From Branchiostoma floridae (taxonomy: Eukaryota > Chordata > Leptocardii > Amphioxiformes > Branchiostomatidae), in the NCBI RefSeq assembly GCF_000003815.2, contig NC_049989.1, positions 8,975,241-9,039,240 of the forward strand: 64,000 bases of DNA, given 5' to 3'. A program made the translations under genes and the position numbers. The notes under the pieces are model-generated. The model ran no database searches. It saw only the letters and a program-made list of their open reading frames with translations, and was not told the origin of the DNA. Positions 1 through 11,486 of the stretch are shown piece by piece (positions within the stretch are counted from its first letter, which is position 1; each line of letters opens with the position of its first letter).

Positions 1-3000
1 TGGCCATACCTTGGTCATACGTTGGTCATACCTTGGCCATACCTTGACTTGGTCATACCTTGGCCATACCTTGGCCATACCTTGGTCATACCATGGTCAT
101 ACCTTGGTCATACTTTGGCCATACCTAGGCCATACCTTGGCAATACCTTGGCCATACCTCACGGGCCATACCTTGGTCATAACATGATCATACCTTGGTC
201 ATACCTTGGTCAAACCTTGGTCATACCTTGGTCTTACCTTGGCCATACCATGGTCATACCTTGGTCTTACCTTGGTCATACCTTGGTCATACCACACATG
301 GCCATACCTTGGTCATGCCGTGGTCATACCTTGGTCATACTTAGGGCAATACCTTACTGGCCATACCTTGGCCATACCTTGGTCATACCTTGGTCATACC
401 TTGGTCATACCACACAGGCCATACCTTGGTCATACCTTGGCCATACCTTGGTCATACTTCGGCCATATTTTACGGGCCATACCTTGGCGATACCTTGGTC
501 ATACGTTGGTCATACCTTGGTCATACTTTGGCCATACCTTGGTCATACCTTGGCCATACCTCACTGGCCATACCTTGGCCATACCTTGGCCATACCTTGG
601 CCATACCTTGGTCATACCTTGGCCATACCTCACGGGCCATACCTTGGCCATACCTTGGTCATACTTCGGACGGTCATACTATGGTATACGTTGGTCATAC
701 CTTGGCCATACCTTGTTCATACCTTGGCCATACCTTGGTCATACCTTGGTCATACCTTGGCCATACCTTGGTCATACCTAGGCCATACCTTGGCAATACC
801 TTGGCCATACCTCACGGGCCATACCTTGGTCATAACATGATCATACCTTGGTCATACCTTGGCCATACCTTGGCCATACGTTGGTCATACCTTGGCCATA
901 CCTTGTTCATACCTTGGCCATACCTTGGTCATACCATGGTCATACCTTGGTCATACTTTGGCCATACCTAGGCCATACCTTGGCAATACCTTGGCCATAC
1001 CTCACGGGCCATACCTTGGTCATAACATGATCATACCTTGGTCATACCTTGGTCATACCTTGGTCATACCTTGGTCTTACCTTGGCCATACCATGGTCAT
1101 ACCTTGGTCTTACCTTGGTCATACCTTGGTCATACCACACAGGCCATACCTTGGTCATGCCGTGGTCATACCTTGGTCATACTTGGGCAATACCTTACGG
1201 GCCATACCTTGGCAATACCTTGGTCATACCTTGGTCATACCTTGGTCATACCACACAGGCCATACCTTGGTCATACCTTGGCCATACCTTGGTCATACTT
1301 CGGCCATATTTTACGGGCCATACCTTGTGATACCTTGGTCATACGTTGGTCATACCTTGGTCATACTTTGGCCATACCTTGGTCATACCTTGGCCATACC
1401 TCACTGGCCATACCTTGGCCATACCTTGGCCATACCTTGGCCATACCTTGGTCATACCTTGGCCATACCTCACGGGCCATACCTTGGCCATACCTTGGTC
1501 ATACCTTGGTCATTCCTTGGTCATACCTTGGCCATACCTTGGCCATACCTTGGTCAAACATTGGCCATACCTTGGTCATACTATGGTCATACGTTGGTCA
1601 TACCTTAGCCATACCTTGGTCATACCTTGGCCATACCTTGGTCATACCTTGATCATACCTTGGCCATACCTTGGCCATACCTTGGTCATACCTTGGTCAT
1701 ACCTCGGTCATACCTCATGGGCCATACCTCACGGGCCATACCTTGATCATACCTTGGCCATACCTTGGTCATACCTTGGCCATACCTTGGTAATACTTTG
1801 GTCATACCTTGGTCATACCTTGGCCATACCATGGTCATACATTTGTCATACCTTGGCCATACCTTGGTCATACCATGGTCATACCTTGGTCATACCTTGG
1901 CCATACCTTGGTCATACCTTGGTCATACCTTGGTCATACCTTGTTTATACCTTTGCCATACCTTGGTCATAGCTTGTTCATACCTTGGTCATACCTTGGT
2001 CATACCTTGGTCATACCTTGGCCATACCTTGGTCATACCTTGGCCATACCTTGGCAATACCTTGGTCATACCTCACGGGCCATACCTTGGTCATAACATG
2101 ATCATACCTTAGTCATATCTTGGTCATACCTTCGTCATACCTTGGCCATACCTTGGCCATAACTTGGTCATATCTTGGTCATACCTTGGTCATACCTTGG
2201 CCATACCTTGGCAATACCTTGGCCATACCTCACGGGCCATACCTTGGTCATAACATGATCATACCTTAGTCATATCTTGGTCATACCTTAGTCACACCTT
2301 GGCCATACCTTGGCCATATCATGGTCATACCTTGGTCTTACCTTGGTCATACCTTGGCCATACCTTGGTCATACCTTAGTCACACCTTGGCCATACCTTG
2401 GTCATACCTTGGTCATACCTTGGCCATACCTTGGTCATACCATGGTCATAACTTGGTCATACCTTGGCCATACCTTGGTCATACCTTAGTCATAGCTTGG
2501 TCATACCTTTGTCATACCTTGGTCATACCTTGGCCATACCTTGGCCATACCTTGGTCATACCTTGGCCATACCTCGTTCATACCTTGGCCATACCTTGGT
2601 CATACCTTGGTCATACCTTGGCCATACTTTGGTCATAAAATGATCATACCTTACTCATATCTTGGTCCTACCTTCGTCATACCTTGACCATACCTTGGTC
2701 ACACCTTGGTCATACCATTGCCATACCTTGGTCATACCTTGGTCATTCCTTGGTCATACCTTGGTCATACCTTGGCCATACGTCACGGGCCATACCTTGG
2801 CAATACCTTGGTCATACCTTGGTCATAGCTTGGCCATAACTTGGTCATACCTTTGTCATACCTTTGTTATACCTTGGTCATAGCTTGGCAATACCTTGGT
2901 CATTCCTTTGCCATACCTTGGTCATACTTTGGCCATACCTTGGTCATACCTTGGCCATACCTTGGTCATACTTTGGCCATACCTTGGCCATACCTGAGTC

Positions 3001-3640
3001 ATGCCTTGGCCATACCTTGGGAATGCCTTGGCCATACGGGAATACCTTGGCCATACCTTGGTCATAATTTGGTCATATCTTGGCCATACATTGGTCATAC
3101 CTTGGCCATACCTTTGTTATATCTTGGCCATACATTGGTTATACCTTGGCCATACCTTGGTTATACCTTGGTCATAACTTTGTCATACTTTGGCCATACC
3201 TTCGTCATACCATGGTTATACCTTGGTCATATCTTGGTCATACCTTGGTCATACCTTGGTCATATCTTGGTCATACCTTGGTCATACCTTGGCCATAACT
3301 TGGTCATACTTTGGTCATACCTTGGTCATACCTTGGCCATACCTTGGTCATACATTGGTCATACCTTGGTCTTACCTTGGTCATACCATGGTCATACCTT
3401 GGTCATTACTTGACCATACCTTGGTCATACCTTGGCCATACCTTCGTCATACATTGGTCATACCTCACGGGTCATGCCTTGGCCATACCTTGGGAATAAG
3501 TTGGCCATACCTTGGTCATAGCTTGGTCATACCTAGGACATAGATCACGGGCCATACCTTGGCCATACCTTGGTCAAACCTTGGTCATACCTTGGTCATA
3601 CCTTAGTCATACCTTGGCCATACCTTGGTTTACCTTGGTC
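1..3640. repeat. 11-bp satellite array, unit CCTTGGTCATA / CCTTGGCCATA
   Basis: The region is tandem 11-bp units, mostly CCTTGGTCATA or CCTTGGCCATA, with scattered variants (CCATGGTCATA, CCTTGGCAATA, TCACGGGCCATA and ATAACATGATCATA junction units). The unit has no stop codon in any forward frame, and 11 is not a multiple of 3. All three forward frames therefore stay open and encode the same 11-residue period (GHTLVIPWSYL), which produces long spurious ORFs. Longer-range copies are visible: the TCACGGGCC/AACATGATC block recurs near 155-200, 810-845, 1000-1035, 2065-2105 and 2225-2265. About 205-645 reappears at about 1047-1485. The array is noisier towards its right end. It is satellite DNA, not a gene. 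Confidence 0.97.
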
Positions 3641-3644
3641 AGTA

Positions 3645-4991
3645 CCGACCAATATACCCTTCAAATCATACCAAGTTTGGCGGCCTTGAAGATAGGTTAG
3701 GGTTAGGGCTATTTTAGGGTTAGGGTTAGGGTTGCGGTTAGGGTTAGGGCTCAGATCTCGACAACTAAGCACGATGTTTCAACACGGTTTGCAGTTTACA
3801 AGTACCCACAAATATACCCTTCAAATTTACCAAGTTTGGCGGCCTTGAACATAGGTTAGGGTTAGGGCTATTTTAGGGTTAGGCTTAGTGTTGCGGTTAG
3901 GGTTAGGGCTCAGATCTCGACAACTAAGCACGATATTTCAAATGGTTTGCAGTTTACAAGTACCCACCAATATACCCTTCAAATCATACCAAGTTTGGCG
4001 GCCTTGAAGATAGGTTAGGGTTAGGGCTATTTTAGGGTTAGGGTTAGGGTTGCGGTTAGGGTTAGGGCTCAGATCTCGACAACTAAGCACGATATTTCAA
4101 AACGGTTTGCAGTTTACAAGTACCCACCAATATACCCTTCAAATCATACCAAGTCTGGACGCCTTGGACATAGGGTAGGGTTAGGGCTATTTTAGGGTTT
4201 AGGTTAGGGTTTCGGTTAGGGTTAGGGCTCAGATCTCGACAACTAAGCACGATCTTTGAAAACGGTTTGCAGTTTACAAGTACCCACCAATATACCCTTC
4301 AAATCATACCAAGTTTGGCGGCCTTGAAGATAGGTTAGGGTTAGGGCTATTTTAGGGTTAGGGTTAGGGTTGCGGTTAGGGTTAGGGCTCAGATCTCGAC
4401 AACTAAGCACGATATTTCAAAACGGTTTGCAGTTTACAAGAACCCACCAATATACCCTTCAAATCATACCAAGTTTGGCGGCCTTGAACATAGGGTAGGG
4501 TTAGGGCTATTTTAGGGTTAGGGTTAGGGTTGCGGTTAGGGTTAGGGCTCAGATCTCGACAACTAAGCACGATCTTTCAAAACGGTTTGCAGTTTACAAG
4601 TACCCACCAATATACCCTTCAAATCATACCAAGTTTGGCGGCCTTGAAGATAGGTTAGGGTTAGGGCTATTTTAGGGTTAGGGTTAGGGTTGCGGTTAGG
4701 GTTAGGGCTCAGATCTCGACAACTAAGCACGATATTTCAAATGGTTTGCAGTTTACAAGTACCCACCAATATACCCTTCAAATCATACCAAGTTTGGCGG
4801 CCTTGAAGATAGGTTAGGGTTAGGGCTATTTTAGGGTTATGGTTAGGGTTGCGGTTAGGGTTAGGGCTCAGATCTCGACAACTATGCACGGTATTTCAAA
4901 TGGTTTGCAGTTTACAAGTACCCACCAATATACCCTTCAAATCATACCAAGTTTGGCGGCCTTGAAGATAGGTTAGGGTTAGGGCTATTTT
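3645..4991. repeat. 160-bp satellite with embedded TTAGGG tracts, about 8.4 copies
   Basis: The marker AATATACCCT recurs at 3651, 3811, 3969, 4129, 4289, 4449, 4609, 4768 and 4927, giving a period of 158-160 bp. Each unit holds a unique part (TTTGGCGGCCTTGAA, CTCAGATCTCGACAACTAAG, CGGTTTGCAGTTTACAAG) and two runs of TTAGGG with a TTGCGG variant. Copies differ by a few substitutions and 1-2 bp indels. The array starts directly where the 11-bp satellite decays and ends abruptly at about 4991 in TATTTTAAGACCG. Telomere-like repeats inside a subtelomeric or interstitial satellite are the natural reading. The TTAGGG strand is the plus strand. Confidence 0.95.
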
Positions 4992-5993
4992 AAGACCGAT
5001 AGGCGAGCACAGACTCGTACGTAAACGTAAATCGGATGGCGAACGCCCGTTAGTCGGGCGACGTTCGGGTGACGTTCACCCGACTTCCGATTGTTTACAA
5101 ATATTGAATTTCTGGGAATGTGAGGGTAATTCTAACATTGCGGCCCCTGTGGCAGTATGTAGGTTGGCTTTGTGAAGCACTTTCCTTTCTTGTGTCATTT
5201 CTATTATGCCCGCGCATTCCATTCATTGGTTAAAAAGATTCCGACAACAAAATAAGCAACATTTATTGATCTCTTGCCTTTTTTGAGGAGCGTTTTGTGT
5301 TCCCTTGTCCGCGTGCAAGAGGTCATGGGAGGTTCATTATCATAGGTTTATTCACAGTCGATCGCACGAGGCTCGCTTTTATGTGAGGGGAACAGGTTTT
5401 GGGCGAAAAATACGCAAGACCAACTTAAGATCTTAAAATCAGCCGACCTTCCTGCGATCGCAAAGTACGTCCGAAGATCGTATATAATGTGAGGCGGGTA
5501 TTAGGGTACCCGACAGAATGAAGAAAAGTTCACCGAAACGGCCGGAAGTAATCTTTGTATTGTATCCGGTTGTAAATATTTGTCTTACAATTTACCTGGA
5601 TATCTAACCTTGAATAACATATGAAAATTCACATTCATATGAATTTTTAAAAAACTTTTATTGGTAGAGTCAGAAATGTCAGGGATCAGCAGACTAATTA
5701 TAATCTGTTATTTTTGGTAAGTTCTAATGACAAAAACGTTAGGTAAATACCACGCTTTCACAACGTTCTTTTTACATAAGAAAAATTCAATATATGATTT
5801 TGACAAGTTTAATTTCTTCTGCTGTGAAATAATATTCTGCAGTTAATTTGAAATTGTCTTTATTTAATTTTGGCTTATTTCTCTTAGTCCTCCACTGTCA
5901 AGACTTGCTTACATCAAAATAATCTTATTTATTCATTTTACTCTGCTGAGGCTATCAACTATTTTATGATTTTTTAGGTTTCTGTAAGTCTGT
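4992..5993. other. Intergenic stretch with eroded inverted-repeat elements
   Basis: No coding exon was recognised. A CpG-rich near-palindrome lies at about 5054-5085 (GTCGGGCGACG ... TCACCCGAC). The sequence AATGTGAGG, matching the terminus of the fold-back element at 10176-10354, occurs near 5119 and 5489, with a related ATGTGAGGGG near 5382. This suggests several truncated copies. The 3' end of the minus-strand dehydrogenase gene begins at the right edge. Confidence 0.5.
5928..5933 (-). promoter_or_regulatory. Candidate polyadenylation signal (AATAAA) of the dehydrogenase gene
   Basis: TTTATT on the plus strand reads AATAAA on the minus strand, about 60 bases downstream of the stop codon at 5994-5996. 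A second AATAAA lies at 5859-5864. Position and sequence fit a poly(A) signal, but there is no transcript evidence and the region is AT-rich, so chance occurrence is possible. Confidence 0.4.
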
Positions 5994-8900
5994 TTATGAA
6001 TCGTCCGCCCAGTTTTTGGCTTCGTCTCCTATACCATGATGAACTACAGCAATGGTGTCACTTTCCACCTGATGAAAATAAAAACAAAATATGAAGAAAA
6101 TAAACATTCAAGTAAATGCTAAGACGAAGAACATGATAGTGATATATGTAAATGATGTCATAAAGCAAACGCCAATACTGACCTTTTTGATACTATAATT
6201 CCAGGTGTCATATCCTTCGGTCCGAAGAGACACTTTAAGATCTTCTTCCAGCATCTTAGGAGGATGTGAGCTTCCTGCATCCCGTCCGTACCTTCAACAA
6301 TGAACACAGAAATATTTAAATCATATTCAAGAACATTTTCTGGCGACGTCTCAAGGGCGGGGCATTTCGTAATTCTACTACTGAATGACCCAATTTTACT
6401 TCCAGGGCTAGAAATATTGGGTGCAAGTGCACCCAGGTGCACCCAAAATTAGAGCTGTGCACCCAATTATTTTCTGTGGGTGCTCAGGGTGAACCCAAAT
6501 ATTTTCTTACGTTTATGTATGTAAAGATATCAAGTATATCAAGTACACATTATATTCTTGACATCTAAGTATTAGAAAGATTATGAAAATGTCTGTCATG
6601 GTACTTGTTTAAGAATTTGATAGCTTGTACCTAAGTTTTATTATTAGTTTATTACTTAAATTTTTAAATTAAAGTAATAAACTAATAATAAAACTAGTGT
6701 GCACCCAAAAATGTTTTGGTGCACTCATTTTTTTAAGCTGGGTGCACCAGTGCACCTTATCCCAAAAATGAATTTCGAGCCCTGACGTCTAATATGCGCG
6801 TTGATTCATAACATTTCTGTTCACCTTTTTTAATAACTGACCGATATTAAGAAAACTTTTTTGAGCATAAAATGAATCCGTCCTTGAGGCGTGTGCAAGA
6901 AAGAGGTGACCAACTAAAAGTTATTTCCTACCTAAACATGGCGCGACGGTAGATCTGTTCCGTCATGCTCAGGAGATCAATCGGCACATCCGTGTCAAAC
7001 GCCAACTTCCGACCAAGGTCAAGGTCCTTGAAAATAAAACAGAAAGGTCAGGTGGTGGCGTCCATGACCCAAGAGAAATAAATGTTTTCTTTGTTTCCCA
7101 AAATCTGTTATAATCACTTGAGTGTATATTTCGTGGAATGGAACCAAATGGTATACACATCCTCAGTGCAAAGATGCTATATAGCTGCTGTAGGTTTTAC
7201 CCAAAACACATGAAGGCGCACGTGCACGTGCGCACTCGGATATTCGTAGTATTGTTGGAAGGCACTACTAGTATTGTTACACAGGAGCCAACTTTGGATT
7301 GCCATTTGTTCGCTTTATGTGCTTTCTTTAAGTTAGGTTCGATGGCATGTGACAGAGAAATCTAATTTGATTCTGCAAGATACTCAAAGGAAGAATATCT
7401 GGATATTCTGTACAAATCTATAAATTTGCCACCAAACTATGCTATGCTATTTTGATGATAGACTTTGATCGATAAACACCAGTTTATGCAAGGAGATCAC
7501 CGAAACGTGCAAAAAGTGCGCACATCCAAAATGTGAAAAAGCAACCAGCAAACAACGTTCAAATGTTATAACGAAGCCGCTGCCCTTATATTTTCACTAC
7601 GCCTCAGGAGTGGAGCCTTTGGAGAATCATTGAAGTTACCTTACAGTGAAGCTTGATGGCAAATCCTGGCTGGTACGTGCCGTTAAACATGAGGGGTGCT
7701 TCGGTCTCGAACACGAAGGAGTTCCCCGCGGATGCACGGATTCCGTTCCAGAAGGCGTTCAGGTTGACGCCATTTCTCTTCGCCATCATGGCGGCCTCAC
7801 CGGTGAGAACCATGTGCGCTCCGGCCAGCATGTTGCTGATCACCTGAAATATTAATACATGTGTAAAATAATCTTCATCACTGAATAGTGTCGGGAGACG
7901 CTATAGGTTATCCGCAGTATTTGATCCACTGCTCACCGAGTCACGTGTCTCATCTGCATCAGATGACGTCATAAAGCTGGTGGATTACTCAACCCATAAC
8001 AAGGACTGGTTCTGTTCTGTTGAAAAATTTGGTAACGTTCAGTATATATTCTATGCTGTGATGAAAACCACGGTATAATCTTGATTGATAAAGTCTTTTA
8101 CCAAGGTTAAGGCAGAAGTCCTTTCAAACTGCATGTTGCTGCATGTTGCTGCATGCTGCTACCCCTAATTCCCATAAAATGCCGATTAATCATGAATTAC
8201 ATCAATGCACTAGCTATAGAAACCTTAATTTATTAAGTTGGCAATCAAGATGCATAATTCCTACTTACAAGAATATTTCAAGGTCTAGTGAAAGTTTACA
8301 GATTGTCTAATGATGGGTAGTATATCCAAGTAAGCTGATAAGTAGTTTACAGAGCATGTAAAAAAGAGGTTTTTGTTGCACCTTGACGATACTGGCATGT
8401 CCCGCCGGGCCCATATACAGAACAGTATCCGTATAACTTCGTATCAGCGGCTCGTACTGGTTCAGAACAGCCTTGTCTCCTCCGACCAACACAGTCATCA
8501 GCCCGGCCTTTAAAAGTTCCATTCCACCTGAACTCACAGAGAGGAGAATCAGTGAATCAGTTGGTATCTTTAACCGTGCACATGGACTGCATATGTGTGT
8601 ATTTCCTTGTGTAAAACAGACAATAGAGCTACACCTGGGTTTTGAAAGGGTCAGCCATTGGACATGAATAATATTGATGAATTTGATTAATTCTAGAAAG
8701 AAGTACTTATAAGATAACACTGAGGAAGCCACACGGCGAAACATGTTTGTTGTGTGTCGGTTCGAATAAAGTTCCTAAACGGGAAACATGCGGCTCCAGC
8801 GTCTTTTCTGAAGATGTGGCGTAAGTGTGAACGGTTGGCTTGAGGTTGTTCTTCCCCACATACTATATAGAAAGAAGTACTTATGATACTTAGAAAGTTG

Positions 8901-9783
8901 TGCGGAAAAGGAGTTAAATTTTATGGTCAAAATATAGCATTTATTGTTTGAAACTAGAAGTGGTAAAGGACTTTGAAGTGATTTTGAATGGGACTTGAAG
9001 ATTTATGTCTTTTTAAATTTGGATGTGATATAATATCAATAAGCCTCAATAGACCGAAACAATGATAAAGTTATATGTGCAATTGAATCCTTTATTTATG
9101 TTTTTCTTCTCATTAGTTTAACAGCAGTACTTAAAAACTTGCTAGATCCAAGATGCCGGTCGGTAGTACAGTCCTTACCAGTAAGGGGGCACTCCAGCAT
9201 GTCCACACCCCTAGCCTGCGATTTGGCGAAAAGTCGCATGGTTTCCTCATGATCCGTGGTAGTGTGGTCAATCCAACAGCTTCCAGGCTTCAACAGGTCC
9301 AACACGCCGTCCTCTTCCATAACCTTGAGACAGAAATGTAGATATCCACACCACAAAATCTCAGGTATCAATACAAAACGTTACGTACTAGTACTCTTCA
9401 CAGGGAAAGAAGTGTTAACGTATCATTGGTCCAAGCCCTTTCATGCAGTTTGTCGTGCGGCATTTTAAGACTTTTTGATATGAAAGTAAAGAACATCTAC
9501 ATAGCGAAAGCTGATGGTTTTATGTTCGATACACCTTTAATACATTGACGGTCAAAGTATAGGTGACTACATTTCCTTGGGGTGGCTCTGTATGTGTATT
9601 GCAGGATTTATTCGTTTTGATACGTATACAGAAACGGCTATAAATTAAAGATCATTTGTACCCACTATCATTATACTGCGGTGCATTTGTGATTTAACTG
9701 TTGCTTTAAATACATTTTTGCTTTTTGTCTGCCCTCGCTCCAGTAGTTATGAAACCATCTGGTATGGTATAGACAGGTTAGAG

Positions 9784-9815
<32 letters not shown>

Positions 9816-11443
9816 TCATCGTGTGTATTTGCAGCCAATGCCATATGGCAATGACAGTTTCAAATGGCTACAACCGTTTGCGCGACAGACAACAGCGCCG
9901 GCTCCGTTACCTGTCTGACTTCAGGCGGGGCCGGCAGGGCCGTGAAGAGAACCTTCTCGGCAGCCCGGCCCGCCTCTACCGACGAGCCTGCCCAGGTGGC
10001 CCCGTGCGACTCCAACTCGCTTTTATTGGACGTATCAGGGTCATACATTGTCACCTGTCAAGTCAAAACAGTGCAGTGAACAGACTAACTATTTAACACA
10101 CTTATTTGGCCCTGAATAGTATTTTAGGACAGAAAACGTGATAGTTGGTTTGTTGATTGTTGGAAATTCTAATACCCCTCACATTAGGCGCGATTCGATC
10201 GGACGACGAGTCTGCGAGCTCTAAATTACGAGGAGGTATGACCCTGACGGGAAGGGGGAACTCTGCCATTTCTTCGTCGGCATCAGGGTCATGCCTCCTC
10301 GTAATTTAGAGCTCGCAGACTCGTCGTCCGATCGAATCGCGCTTAATGTGAGGGAGGATAATGACATGTTTCCGAACGGTTATTTCAATAACTGTCTATC
10401 ACATTTTTCTCTCTTAAACACAAATTTAGGCCAGTTGTGACAACCATTATCACGTGTAAAAGTTAATGCGGTTTTCGACTGGAAAACTTTTTTGAACTAA
10501 AATAATGTGATAAACAGACAGTGTTCAGTAAACCTTTAACAAGTATGCCGATTCAAGAGCGCATTTTCATGAATTTACCTTTTTTTTTATTTGTGAGAGC
10601 TATCAAATTGAAAGACAAACATACTAACTGCTTATGGTATTTCATATTTAGTGTTGTATTCCTACAATATTAATCATTTCTGCCTTCGTAAAACACAAGA
10701 CAATTTGACCTAATGATGATAAGAACTTTGTGTATCCCTGTTTACTAGTGTATATACTGAAAAGCTACCATATATTGGATATTCAAGTATGTTTATTGGA
10801 AATATCTTTCCAGTCGATGTAATGTCTGCAATATTAAGAATGTTCTCCTTACTTTATGGCCGTGTTTAATAAGACCCAGGGCAACTGCTCTCCCAACATT
10901 TCCCCCTCCTATCACTCCGACATGTTGACTTGCGAGATTACCTGTCACTGGACTGAAAACAACAACAACAATAATAATAATATCAACAACAGTAAAGTAA
11001 AACATACTTGTTCTTTAGGAGAGTTGAATTGTTGTAGCTGATAAGACCAGGAACGTTTTGAGCGTATAATTTTGGCAACTTTTTGAAGGCTTCGTTTTAC
11101 TTTTTGTAAAACTTACAAAAGAAAACTCCAAGTAAGAAAATCCCACCAAACAAGCAATCGAATACAAATGCCCCTGCAGTTCTGGAAAAGCCACTAGGGG
11201 GCACAAACCTACACCAATTTTGTCTTTGTCCCAAGTGCTATATACCACTATAAAATTAAAACCATAGCACGAGATATCAAAGCCGGGAGACGAGATATCG
11301 AAGTCGGAAGTTCTACTGCTCTGCCAGAGAAAGCCGTTAGGGGACCATTGTCAAACATAACCTTTGTTCATCCGACCCCACCCACCTGACAAATATCGTG
11401 TTGACCCAGCGACAGCTTCTCGAGTTATGCTGTTTACAGACAG

Positions 11444-11486
<43 letters not shown>

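Noticed and set aside
22-3543. Many long open frames of GHTLVIPWSYL-type repeats on the plus strand
   Set aside because: They are a by-product of the stop-free 11-bp satellite: the same peptide appears in all three frames, with no promoter, splice or domain signal.
1-4991. CRISPR array
   Set aside because: The repeats are contiguous satellites without unique spacers, in eukaryotic DNA.
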